Source: JAAYAN01 sp964437215 (GTDB taxonomy: Bacteria; Bacteroidota; Ignavibacteria; Ignavibacteriales; Melioribacteraceae). From it: 15,101 bases of DNA. Below the pieces are notes generated by a model. It saw only the letters and a list, made by a program, of their open reading frames with translations. It had not been told where the DNA came from and did not search any database. Each line of letters opens with the position of its first letter. Position 1 is the stretch's first letter. The stretch is taken from the NCBI GenBank assembly GCA_964437215.1, contig CAYTFZ010000065.1:1-15101 (forward strand). Direction: 5' to 3'. This document shows positions 1 to 7,955 of the stretch, in pieces. A program made the position numbers and the translations under genes.

Positions 1-1
1 G

Positions 2-73
2 TGAGCGCAGGTGGTCTCGAACCACCGACCCTCTGCTTAAAAGGCAGATGCTCTACCACTGAGCTATGCGCCC
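2..73 (-). tRNA. trnK: tRNA-Lys, anticodon UUU
   Basis: The reverse complement folds into a full cloverleaf. The 7-bp acceptor stem pairs GGGCGCA with TGCGCTC, including one G-T pair. The D arm is GCTC-AGTGGTA-GAGC, the anticodon arm is TCTGC-CTTTTAA-GCAGA with anticodon TTT, and the T arm is GGTGG-TTCGAGA-CCACC. The discriminator base is A at position 2. The base after it, at position 1, is C on the tRNA strand, so a genomic CCA cannot be judged because the window ends there. A promoter-like site lies just upstream (88-119), so the tRNA is probably transcribed on its own and not only by read-through from the response regulator gene upstream. Confidence 0.97.
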
Positions 74-87
74 ATTTTTTTAGACTT

Positions 88-119
88 CAAAGTTAGTATT
101 TTTATCAAAAAAAGGCAAG
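88..119 (-). promoter_or_regulatory. Candidate Bacteroidota-type promoter for tRNA-Lys
   Basis: On the minus strand, TAACTTTG (plus-strand 88-95) matches the -7 consensus TAnnTTTG used by the Bacteroidota primary sigma factor. CTTG (116-119) sits 20 nt upstream, within the known 17-23 nt spacer range, and covers the TTG core of the -33 element. The predicted start of transcription falls about 7-9 nt before the mature tRNA 5' end at 73, a sensible leader length. The match is by eye, and the -33 element is TTG rather than full TTTG. Confidence 0.5.
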
Positions 120-136
120 AAATTATTTTTTGTTTT

Positions 137-901
137 TCAATTTTTTCCAAAAACTTCTATGTTGTCTTTATCTTTTTTGATAACATAATCGAATAGTATT
201 TTTTCCTCTTCATTTAAAATAGGATTTTCGCGCACAGTATATATAGTTACTTCCTCTTTATTTTTAATTGTTCTTATTTTTTGCGCTAACAGTTTTTCGT
301 TTAATAAAGGCAGGTTTTCTCCTAAATATACAATAGACGGCAGCTCATTCATAAATAGCTTCAGCCCCTCGGCTCCAGTTTCAGCTTCAATAACATTATA
401 GCTGCTTTTCATTTCGTTAGCAAAAACCATCCTGAATTCTTTGTCCTTATCTACTATTAATATTTTCTCCCTGTTAAGTTCGGCAGTTCCAATTTTCTTC
501 AGTATTTCTTCTTCATCTTTTTTCATTCTTCGGATGGTTTCAAATATTTCTTTAATCCTGTTATAAGCGGCATCATAAATAAGAGGCTTAAGAATATAAT
601 CGAGGACACCCATCCCCATTACTTTTTCTATCACCTGCCGCTCGCTAACTGCAGTAAGCATAATTACAGGCATTTTACTGAATTTTTTATCTGCTTTAAT
701 TGCTTCTAATGTTTCGATGCCATTCATCACTGGCATTGTAACATCTAAAAATATTACATCCGGTTCTTCTTCTTTCAATTTTGATAAAGCTTCCAAACCG
801 TTACTTGCACTCACAACATTGCAATTGAATTTTTTTATCAACAACCTGCTGATAAACATATTTACATTCGGGTCGTCGTCAACAACTAATATTTTTGCCA
901 T
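137..901 (-). CDS. Response regulator with one active and one degenerate receiver domain, no output domain
   Basis: This is a cytoplasmic 254-residue signalling protein. Receiver 1 (about 1-122) has the acidic pocket D8-D10, phospho-acceptor D53 (FLDVTMP), T83 (MLTA) and K105 (LKP), so it should accept a phosphoryl group. A charged helical linker (about 122-143) leads to receiver 2 (about 145-250). Receiver 2 keeps the first strand (ILIVDKD) and a T222-like switch residue, but the acceptor position is glycine (YLGENLP, G194), so it cannot be phosphorylated in the usual way. No DNA-binding, enzymatic or other output domain is visible, so it probably acts through protein contact or as a phosphate sink. 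The ATG at 901-899 has AGGAA 6 nt upstream, one of the few clear ribosome binding sites here. No cognate kinase is adjacent on the same strand. It is divergent from the NtrC-type gene. Confidence 0.93.
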   Translation of the reverse strand: MAKILVVDDDPNVNMFISRLLIKKFNCNVVSASNGLEALSKLKEEEPDVIFLDVTMPVMNGIETLEAIKADKKFSKMPVIMLTAVSERQVIEKVMGMGVLDYILKPLIYDAAYNRIKEIFETIRRMKKDEEEILKKIGTAELNREKILIVDKDKEFRMVFANEMKSSYNVIEAETGAEGLKLFMNELPSIVYLGENLPLLNEKLLAQKIRTIKNKEEVTIYTVRENPILNEEEKILFDYVIKKDKDNIEVFGKN

Positions 902-940
902 TTATGTTTCCTGCAATAAATGCATTAAGAATTACTGATT

Positions 941-971
941 CAAAACTAACAATTTTTAACTTTTTTTCAAA
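941..971 (-). promoter_or_regulatory. Candidate Bacteroidota-type promoter for the two-receiver regulator
   Basis: On the minus strand, TTTG (plus-strand 968-971) and TAGTTTTG (941-948) are separated by 19 nt. Both elements and the spacer match the Bacteroidota consensus TTTG-N17-23-TAnnTTTG exactly. The implied 5' leader is roughly 30-35 nt and contains the AGGAA ribosome binding site at 908-912. This is the best promoter match in the window and one of the supports for the proposed lineage. It was found by eye, and in AT-rich DNA chance matches occur. Confidence 0.55.
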
Positions 972-1039
972 TCTGACATATTATCGAAAAATTATAATTT
1001 CTTTAAATAGTATTTAAACTTTATATTATCCATTGTTTG

Positions 1040-1047
1040 TAGTTTTG
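1040..1047 (+). promoter_or_regulatory. Possible -7 element for the NtrC-kinase operon
   Basis: TAGTTTTG matches TAnnTTTG and lies 46 nt before the ATG at 1093. No TTTG is found 17-23 nt upstream; the nearest is TTTA at 1013-1016 with a 23-nt spacer. An alternative sigma-70-like -10 (TATATT, 1061-1066) also lies in this very AT-rich stretch. No sigma-54 (GG-N10-GC) motif was seen in the 902-1092 divergent region. The operon needs a promoter somewhere here, but this exact site is weakly supported. Confidence 0.25.
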
Positions 1048-1092
1048 TATTGATTTTTGTTATATTAACATATTAAACGATTATATGTACCT

Positions 1093-2442
1093 ATGATTAG
1101 AAATAGCAGAATTCTTATTGCTGATGACGATGAAACTCTCTGTTATTTGCTTAAAGAAGAGCTTATAAATGAAGGTTTTTTAGTTGATAATGTTTACGAC
1201 GGAAACGACGCCATAAACAAAATCAAAAAACAGAAATACGATATTTTGCTGCTTGATCTTGAAATGCGTGAGGTATCAGGCGAAGCTGTTCTTGAGTTTG
1301 TAAAAACAAATTGTCCTGCCTTGCAAGTTATCGTTTTAACCGCAAAAACTGAAATCCGTACGGCTATTGAGTGCATAAAACTCGGGGCATACGATTTTAT
1401 CACAAAACCATATCAGTTCGATCAATTATTAGTTATAATTGAAAGAGCGCTTGAACATCAAAATCTTATAGTACAGAATAAAATTCTCGAAACAAAAGTC
1501 AGTAAAAATTCTGCCGGCAGCATAATAGGCCAAAGCAAAAAAATTAAGGAAGTAATAAATTTAGCCGAAAAGGCTGCAATATCCGATTCAAATATTCTTC
1601 TTCAAGGCGAAACAGGGACGGGTAAAGAATTATTCTCAGAATATATTCACAAATGCTCGCCGCGCTCCGAAAAACCTTTCGTAGCTATAAATTGTGCTTC
1701 TTTGCCCGATCAGCTTATTGAAAGCGAATTATTCGGATACGAAAAAGGCGCCTTTACCGATGCAAAAACTTCAAAACAGGGGCTTGTTGAAATTGCTGAC
1801 GGAGGCACTTTATTTTTAGATGAAATAGGGGAATTGAGCCTTACTTTGCAGCCTAAACTTTTAAGATTTCTTGAAAATGGAGAGTTCCGAAGAATTGGCG
1901 GCGTGAACACTATAAATTCAAATGTAAGAGTAATCGGCGCTACAAATAAAAATCTTATGGAAGAATCGGAAAAGAAAAACTTCCGGCGCGATTTATTATT
2001 CAGACTTAATGTTATTACACTAACAATTCCGCCTCTGCACGAACGTGAAAATGATATTATTCTTTTGGCTGAATATTTCCTTGAAAAAAAATCACCCGTC
2101 CGGGCACCTAAAGTTTTATCCGACGAAGCTAAAAATCTTTTATTAAAATATGATTTTCCAGGAAATGTACGTGAATTGAGTCACATAATCGAAAGAGCTA
2201 TTATTTTTTCGGATGGAAATATCATTAAGGCGAAAGATTTAAATCTGCCCAAAGAACAGGACAGGAATCCTATTTTTTCAGAAAATGTTATAAATCCCGC
2301 TTTATCTTTAGAAGAAACTGAAAAAATATTAATACATAATTCGCTTGTTCAAAACGACTGGAACCGTGAAAACACTGCACGGGCTTTAGGAATCAGTCAA
2401 AAAACATTATATACCAAAATTAAAAAATACAACCTTAAGTGA
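1093..2442 (+). CDS. NtrC-family sigma-54-dependent response regulator (REC-AAA+-Fis HTH)
   Basis: This phosphorylation-controlled enhancer-binding activator of sigma-54 RNA polymerase has 449 residues, typical for NtrC/AtoC types. The receiver (1-120) has D11-D13, acceptor D55, T83 and K105; the proline that normally follows the acceptor loop is arginine (DLEMREVSG, R59). The AAA+ domain (about 142-375) has Walker A GETGTGKE (172-179), the sigma-54 contact loop as GAFTDA (219-224) instead of GAFTGA, Walker B GTLFLDEIG (238-246), arginine-finger candidates near R298-R304, and a sensor II motif FPGNVRE (355-361). A Fis-type helix-turn-helix (about 408-447, ending LGISQKTLYTKIKKYNL) should bind upstream activating sequences. 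Its stop overlaps the start of the hybrid kinase gene, which is the obvious partner. Target genes cannot be read from this window. The start has no clear Shine-Dalgarno, but the receiver begins right after the first methionine. Confidence 0.97.
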   Translation: MIRNSRILIADDDETLCYLLKEELINEGFLVDNVYDGNDAINKIKKQKYDILLLDLEMREVSGEAVLEFVKTNCPALQVIVLTAKTEIRTAIECIKLGAYDFITKPYQFDQLLVIIERALEHQNLIVQNKILETKVSKNSAGSIIGQSKKIKEVINLAEKAAISDSNILLQGETGTGKELFSEYIHKCSPRSEKPFVAINCASLPDQLIESELFGYEKGAFTDAKTSKQGLVEIADGGTLFLDEIGELSLTLQPKLLRFLENGEFRRIGGVNTINSNVRVIGATNKNLMEESEKKNFRRDLLFRLNVITLTIPPLHERENDIILLAEYFLEKKSPVRAPKVLSDEAKNLLLKYDFPGNVRELSHIIERAIIFSDGNIIKAKDLNLPKEQDRNPIFSENVINPALSLEETEKILIHNSLVQNDWNRENTARALGISQKTLYTKIKKYNLK

Positions 2443-3824
2443 TTATTGAAAATTCAAATATTCATCAGTTTGTAAGCAGCAGTAATTTTAAATTCTTTTT
2501 TGACCTGATAAATGTGCCTGTTGCTTTTATTTCTGTTTCTAATAAAGTGATTTTCGAAAATTTACGGTTTAGTAAACTTAATGCAAAAACCAAAAAAGCA
2601 ATTGCTTCCCTAAATCTAGATTTTAATGAAAACAGCCATAATTACAATATCGATACCTCAAATTTAATTATTGCTGTTTCAAAAGTTTTTGAGAGCGATA
2701 ATTTAACCGGCTTTTTCCTCCAGGTAAACTGTAAAGAAAGCATACTCCCCGATCAGAATAAATTACATTCAATTGCTCACGATTTTAATAACATTCTAAC
2801 AAGCGTTAATAACAGTCTGTCGCTTATTAAAACAAAAAATCTTGTGCAGCCCGATGGCAAAGCTCTTATCGAAAACATTGGTAAATGCACTTTCAGAGCA
2901 GCTGAAATTACACGCGAATTACTTTCCAAAAACACAGCATCTATTGTTAAAACTGAATTTGATATTCTTGCTGTTATCAAAGAAGTTATTGATGCAATTA
3001 CTCATACAGCTGATAAAAAAGTTGTTTTTAATTTAACAGGGAATACCAAGCAAATTTTCATATACGGCAACCCGAATGACATATACCGCAGCATTTTTAA
3101 TATAGTGCTTAATGCTGTTGAAGCTATAGAAGACAAAGGTGAAATTTCAATAATTTCGTCAGTGAAAAATCCTGAATTTATGAAACAAAACTTAGGGATT
3201 GAAACAAAAAACAACTTTGCTGAAATTCTTATTAAAGATAACGGCTGCGGAATGTCGCCCGATACAATAAATAAGATTTTTGATTTAAATTTTTCTACTA
3301 AAAAAAGAAAAAGAAAATCGGGACTTGGGTTAAGCATTGTTAAAAAGAGCATTGAAGAACACGAAGGCAAAATATTTGTCGAGAGTACAAAAGGCAAAGG
3401 CACTGCCTTTTCAATTTATCTTCCTTCCGTTGAAACTGAAACAAAACACAAGACCAATAATAAAAATAAAACTATTTTAATAGCAGAAGATGAAGTAATG
3501 CTCCGCGAGTTGCTGAGAGATTTGATAGAATCTTATCAATATAATGTAATAGAAGCTTCGAACGGGAAAGAAGCATTAGACATTCTTAATGAAAACCGCA
3601 ACATCAATCTGTTAATTATTGACCGTAAAATGCCGGATATAGACGGCATTGAATGTATTAGAAAAATTCGCGAAAAACTTAAATCGGATTTGCCGATAAT
3701 TTTAGCTTCGGGTTCGCCCTCAATTAATGAAATTGATTATTCGAAACTGAAAATAGATGCAATATTGAATAAACCTTATAACTTCCCGAATATGTTAAAT
3801 TTAATCAGTTCGCTGCTGGACTAG
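2439..3824 (+). CDS. Soluble hybrid histidine kinase (PAS-like sensor, HisKA, HATPase, receiver)
   Basis: This 461-residue kinase has no signal peptide or membrane segment, so it should sense a cytoplasmic signal. Residues about 15-98 look like a degenerate PAS domain. The dimerisation domain carries the H-box SIAHDFNNILTS with H114, a form common in NtrB-like soluble kinases. The ATPase domain has the N-box around N225 (NIVLNAVEAIED), G1 DNGCGM (267-272), an F-box region FDLNFSTKK and G2 SGLGLSIVKK (294-303). A C-terminal receiver (about 345-461) has E350-D351-E352, acceptor D395, S424 at the Thr/Ser position and K445, so it looks active. Translation likely starts at GTG 2439, where GTGA overlaps the stop of the upstream NtrC-type gene, implying translational coupling and a cognate pair. 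The receiver may act as an intermediate or a brake in phosphotransfer to that activator. The 3' end overlaps the convergent gene by 20 nt. Confidence 0.95.
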   Translation: MIIENSNIHQFVSSSNFKFFFDLINVPVAFISVSNKVIFENLRFSKLNAKTKKAIASLNLDFNENSHNYNIDTSNLIIAVSKVFESDNLTGFFLQVNCKESILPDQNKLHSIAHDFNNILTSVNNSLSLIKTKNLVQPDGKALIENIGKCTFRAAEITRELLSKNTASIVKTEFDILAVIKEVIDAITHTADKKVVFNLTGNTKQIFIYGNPNDIYRSIFNIVLNAVEAIEDKGEISIISSVKNPEFMKQNLGIETKNNFAEILIKDNGCGMSPDTINKIFDLNFSTKKRKRKSGLGLSIVKKSIEEHEGKIFVESTKGKGTAFSIYLPSVETETKHKTNNKNKTILIAEDEVMLRELLRDLIESYQYNVIEASNGKEALDILNENRNINLLIIDRKMPDIDGIECIRKIREKLKSDLPIILASGSPSINEIDYSKLKIDAILNKPYNFPNMLNLISSLLD

Positions 3825-4494
3825 AATCTTCCCCGATATTTTTAATATCCACCATTTTTGTATCATTTACATAATCAACAAAAACCGGTCTTCTAATCGA
3901 GCTTAGCTGATCTAAAATTTCAATGATATCTTTTGATGCTTTTTCAATAAACTGAATGCGTTTGCTTATTCCTTCTTTACTTACTTCTTCCTTGTTAAGC
4001 TCGCGCCTGATTGCAGCAATTGAAAGGTTTATTAAAGTTAATGGCTGTTTAATTTCGTGATTTGCAGTAACAATTGTTGCAGCAAATGTTTTCACTTTTT
4101 CATATTCAATAAGAAGTTTTTTTGTTTCGCTGAATTTTAAAGCGGAATTAATTCTCGCCATTAATTCAGTCTTATTAAAAGGTTTCTTGATATAATCGAA
4201 TGCACCGACTGCTAAACCTTGTTTAATATCTTCGGCACTTGTAAGAGCTGTAACAAGCAATATAGGAATATTTCTTGTTTCTTCCATCGAAATAAGTTTC
4301 TGACATACTTCAAAACCCGACATTCCTGGCATCATAACATCAAGTAAAATTAAATCGGGCTGTTCATCAATGGCTTTGCGTATTCCTGTCGGTCCGTCGT
4401 AAGCCGATATTGCTTCAAATCCTTCGTGTTCCAGCCTGTCCTGCAATATAAATACATTATCGGGCTGATCATCAATTACAAGTATTTTTTTCAT
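3805..4494 (-). CDS. Receiver protein with a histidine-kinase DHp domain but no ATPase domain
   Basis: This protein has 229 residues. The N-terminal receiver (1-122) is canonical: D8-D9, acceptor D52 (LLDVMMPGMSG), T82, K104 (KKP). After a short helical linker comes a histidine-kinase dimerisation-type helix pair (about 130-200) with an intact H-box, ATANHEIKQPLTLI-like, H146 followed by E147 and P151. The protein then ends after a short tail containing VDYVNDTKMVDI, with no N, G1 or G2 box, so it cannot bind ATP as a kinase would. It may be a dimeric phosphotransfer protein (compare Spo0B, which uses a DHp bundle), a target or competitor for the kinase DHp, or a receiver using DHp only to dimerise. 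The ATG at 4494 overlaps the stop of the upstream hybrid kinase (ATGA), so the two are likely co-translated. It is the last gene of the pilus-linked operon. The ATPase was not lost to a local frameshift that I can see, because the convergent gene begins at once. Confidence 0.88.
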   Translation of the reverse strand: MKKILVIDDQPDNVFILQDRLEHEGFEAISAYDGPTGIRKAIDEQPDLILLDVMMPGMSGFEVCQKLISMEETRNIPILLVTALTSAEDIKQGLAVGAFDYIKKPFNKTELMARINSALKFSETKKLLIEYEKVKTFAATIVTANHEIKQPLTLINLSIAAIRRELNKEEVSKEGISKRIQFIEKASKDIIEILDQLSSIRRPVFVDYVNDTKMVDIKNIGEDSSPAAN

Positions 4495-7400
4495 TTAATT
4501 CCTGCAGAAAATATTTTTTTTAATTTAAATTCAATTTCCTGTCTTTTTATCGGTTTAGTAATTAAATCATTAAATCCGTTTTTATGAATAATTTCTTTAT
4601 TTTCCAGCATCACATAAGCTGTTAAAGCAACAACGGGCAGTTTATCCTGATCATAAATTTTACGGATTCTTTTAATTGTTTCGAACCCATCCATTTGCGG
4701 CATCATAATATCTAGCAAAATCAAGTCCGGCTGTTCTTTACGCTGCTGGGATATGCATTCAAGTCCGTTTCTTGCAAATACAACTTCGTATCCCATATCT
4801 TTTACTATTTCGCCAATTGTGTAAAGAGTGTCGTTATCATCATCCACAATCAATATTTTTTTCTTAGCAAAATCAGCATCTGTAATGATGGGAATTTCTT
4901 CCTTAAAAAGACTATTTAATGTTATGGGATTATACGAAATTTGCAGACGTTTTCGTATGAAGTTCAGCACATCTAAAGGGTGATGTTTTTCGTTTTGCAA
5001 AACAATCTGCAAGCTTGTATTTAAAGCATTGCCGTCATTTTCATTCAAGTCTTCATCAATTAAAACAATTACAGGAATGTTCCGGGTGCTTTTATTTTCT
5101 TTAATATCTCCTATTATTTCCGGCGCAAGCTGATAATTTTCTAACGCTAACTTCAACACTATCAAATCAATTTCATTAGTAATAATGTCTGCCTGCATCG
5201 ATTGGCCGGGTTTAATATTAATGACATCATAACTTTCCGGAATTCGTGATTTTTCACTTTCATTTTCATCTGTTATAAAAGCAATTCTGTTGATTTTAAT
5301 ATTATGATGGTCTTCAATTCTCTTAATTACTTTTGAAGTATTATTTATAAATTCAGCTTCTGTTAAATAATTATAAACATTTAATGCATAGCCTAAATTG
5401 CTTTCTGCGTCAAACAATGCTGCAATAATCGGCAAATCGGATTCTGCATTCTGTTTAATGACATCTTTCAATACAGTCCATGTCTGCTTTCCTGATGAAA
5501 CAGAATTTATAATTACTCCAATCGGTTTGTCACTTATAATGCTTACTTTCAGTTTTTTTTCGTTATCAACACTTTTTACTGTGATATCATTTAATTTGAA
5601 ATATTCACTTATAACATCACAAATCATTTGGTTATCCGAATATAGTATAACTGCTTTTTGCGTTTTATGAATATCCAGTCTTTCTTTTATTTTTTCACTG
5701 TAATTCTCAATATCTACAGGCAAGACTGCTGTAAATATTGAGCCGACTCCCTTTTCACTTTCAACAGATATTTTACCACCTAAAAGATCGATGTATTTTT
5801 TGGCTATCGAAAGCCCTAATCCGGTGCCGCCGTATTTCCGCGTTAACCCGCCTTCCAACTGCCGGAACTCATCAAATATTTTCTTCTGGTCTTCTTCCGA
5901 TATCCCGATTCCAGTATCAATAATTTCGAATTGAATCTGATTTTTCTGATTCAAAGCCGCTGTCAGTTTAATATAACCCGATTCTGTAAACTTTATTGCA
6001 TTACTTAAAATATTTAAGAGAATCTGTATTATTTTTTCTTTATCCGTATTGAAACAAAATTCTTTTGATATATTGTTTTCTAAAGTGAAATTTAATTTTT
6101 TCTGCTTTGCTAACGGACTTATCAAATCATATACTTCGTTCAGCAGCGAATAGACAAACACGTTTTCATTTTTAATTTCAGTTTTTCCTGCTTCAATTTT
6201 CGAAAATTCGAGAATGTTGCTTATCAGCGCCAAAAGCAATTTCCCGTTTTTTAAAATAAGATTGAGATCATTCTGACTATCCTTGACGGGTGTTTTACGC
6301 TGCAGCAATAATTCCGACAAACCGAGAATTGAATTTAACGGTGTGCGAAGTTCGTGGCTCATGCTCGCTAAAAATTCGGATTTTAATCTGGTCAGTTCAA
6401 CTGCTTTTACTCTCTCAGTTTCGAGCTCGGCAGCCTTTTTCTGAAGAGTAGTATGCAATTCTATCAATTCCTGGTTCTTGTAACGGATTTGTTCATTTTG
6501 TTTTTGATATTCCTCATTCAGATTCTTCAAATCCTGAACGTAAGTTTCCAGCTTTTTATACGCAATTGCGTTTGCCAAACCAATTGCCAATTGGTCAAGA
6601 ATATTATTAAGATATTGAATTCTTTTAATTTTTTGTGCGGAAGCAATCTCAATTGCAGCTATAACTTTTCCGCCAAAAATAACCGGCAAAACAACAATAT
6701 TTTTTATTTCAACAGAAAACAGCCCTGAGTTTAATATTACATCTTTTTCTGCTAAATCAATATCTATTATTTCTTTTCCCGAAATTGCATTATGCAAATA
6801 GTTAATATTAGAGGCGTCTTTTATTTTAGCGGCATCAACTCCGTACGAAAATATTCTTTTAATTTCTTTATCTTCAATTAAATAGAGTAATCCGTAGTTA
6901 CAGTTTAACGAACTGCTTATATTTTTTATTGCTACCTCTGCAAGTTCATCAATTTCGGTATGAGTGTTTATAATTCTTAGAAAATCGGTGTATTTTTTTT
7001 CCTCATCTTCTCTTTGATGAATTTCCTTAAGCATTGCATTCAATGTTAATGCAAATGTTCCAATCTCATCTTTTGTAATTACCTGAACTGTTTCCGAAAA
7101 ATCACCGCTTTTTACCTTACTTACAACCTTGTTCATTAATTGAATCTGTTTTCGCATCCTGTAAGTAAAAAGCAATATTGCAATTAAAGATAAAAGACTG
7201 CCTGTAATAACAATTATCAATATTGTTGACTGCATCACTCCTGTTATCTGGTTAATCTCATCTGTCTGCAATTGAATAACAAACTTTACATCATTGCCAG
7301 TAAAAAATATGTTGTCCGGTTCATATGTAATAAAATAATTATCTTCATTACTGGTTTCTATCTTTGTAATTTCATTCTTATCCGCAAGATGCAATTTTAG

Positions 7401-7955
7401 ATTGTAGGAGAGATTGGCATTGTTATTTGTATCGTAAGAAGCAGCAATAACTTTTTTCGCACTTAATAATATGATTCCTATTTTATCATCAGTCGCAAAA
7501 CTTTTAAGCAGCTCAGGGCTCATCAGCTTTCCATAATAAACCATTCCGCCTTCGCCCAAATCATAATAGTTTATCAGAATATTCGGGTTATCCGATTTGA
7601 ATTTATTAAAATCAGACTGAGGCGTAATATTTTTATACTTATCTTTTGCTAAAAAAACATTAAACTTTTTATCGGAATCGGACTGGAATGTAAAGAGAAA
7701 ATCAATTGCTGAACTGTCGATATTGAGTTTCAGAATGTCCTTTTTTTCTGAAACTGTTTCGTAGATATTCAAATCCATTTCGGAAATGATCTGGCGCAGA
7801 GAATAGGAAAGATTTGTTTTCTGGGTTTTAAGCCCCTTTATTTGCTGCTGTTCAAGTAAGTTAACCGTAAGAGAAAAATAAATAAAAGCTGTTACTATTG
7901 ATATTACACAAACAATGGAAAATGTAATTAGTAACAGCTTTGCATTAATCTTCAT
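4491..7955 (-). CDS. Membrane hybrid histidine kinase (sensor, HAMP, GAF, HisKA, HATPase, three receiver-like modules)
   Basis: This is a large 1154-residue inner-membrane sensor kinase. Membrane segments at about 7-29 and 242-264 flank a periplasmic sensor of about 210 residues, perhaps Cache-like but not recognisable by eye. A HAMP linker (about 265-317), a GAF-like domain (about 325-465) and a coiled coil (about 466-527) follow. The kinase core has H534 (SMSHELRTPLNSI), N-box N652 (NILSNAIKF), G1 DTGIGI (680-685) and G2 GGTGLGLSIAKK (709-720). Residues about 765-882 and 888-1003 resemble receivers, but asparagine (N817) and lysine (K935) occupy the acceptor site. The last module (about 1032-1150) is an intact receiver with D1038-D1040, D1082, T1112 and K1134. 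The gene overlaps the single-receiver gene upstream by 11 nt and the REC-DHp gene downstream by 4 nt. These three are the likely phosphorelay, and position places it under pilus/secretion operon control. Confidence 0.95.
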   Translation of the reverse strand: MKINAKLLLITFSIVCVISIVTAFIYFSLTVNLLEQQQIKGLKTQKTNLSYSLRQIISEMDLNIYETVSEKKDILKLNIDSSAIDFLFTFQSDSDKKFNVFLAKDKYKNITPQSDFNKFKSDNPNILINYYDLGEGGMVYYGKLMSPELLKSFATDDKIGIILLSAKKVIAASYDTNNNANLSYNLKLHLADKNEITKIETSNEDNYFITYEPDNIFFTGNDVKFVIQLQTDEINQITGVMQSTILIIVITGSLLSLIAILLFTYRMRKQIQLMNKVVSKVKSGDFSETVQVITKDEIGTFALTLNAMLKEIHQREDEEKKYTDFLRIINTHTEIDELAEVAIKNISSSLNCNYGLLYLIEDKEIKRIFSYGVDAAKIKDASNINYLHNAISGKEIIDIDLAEKDVILNSGLFSVEIKNIVVLPVIFGGKVIAAIEIASAQKIKRIQYLNNILDQLAIGLANAIAYKKLETYVQDLKNLNEEYQKQNEQIRYKNQELIELHTTLQKKAAELETERVKAVELTRLKSEFLASMSHELRTPLNSILGLSELLLQRKTPVKDSQNDLNLILKNGKLLLALISNILEFSKIEAGKTEIKNENVFVYSLLNEVYDLISPLAKQKKLNFTLENNISKEFCFNTDKEKIIQILLNILSNAIKFTESGYIKLTAALNQKNQIQFEIIDTGIGISEEDQKKIFDEFRQLEGGLTRKYGGTGLGLSIAKKYIDLLGGKISVESEKGVGSIFTAVLPVDIENYSEKIKERLDIHKTQKAVILYSDNQMICDVISEYFKLNDITVKSVDNEKKLKVSIISDKPIGVIINSVSSGKQTWTVLKDVIKQNAESDLPIIAALFDAESNLGYALNVYNYLTEAEFINNTSKVIKRIEDHHNIKINRIAFITDENESEKSRIPESYDVINIKPGQSMQADIITNEIDLIVLKLALENYQLAPEIIGDIKENKSTRNIPVIVLIDEDLNENDGNALNTSLQIVLQNEKHHPLDVLNFIRKRLQISYNPITLNSLFKEEIPIITDADFAKKKILIVDDDNDTLYTIGEIVKDMGYEVVFARNGLECISQQRKEQPDLILLDIMMPQMDGFETIKRIRKIYDQDKLPVVALTAYVMLENKEIIHKNGFNDLITKPIKRQEIEFKLKKIFSAGIK

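Noticed and set aside
74..136. Rho-independent terminator after the two-receiver gene
   Set aside because: There are A/T runs but no GC stem before them; the stretch is better explained by a tRNA promoter.
902..1092. Sigma-54 promoter or NtrC binding palindromes in the divergent region
   Set aside because: I looked for GG-N10-GC and for inverted repeats and saw none convincing in this AT-rich stretch.
3002..3403. Minus-strand open frame of 133 residues opposite the soluble hybrid kinase
   Set aside because: It lies over the kinase ATPase domain, whose N, G1 and G2 boxes are clear in the plus frame; the antisense peptide is low-complexity and hydrophobic.
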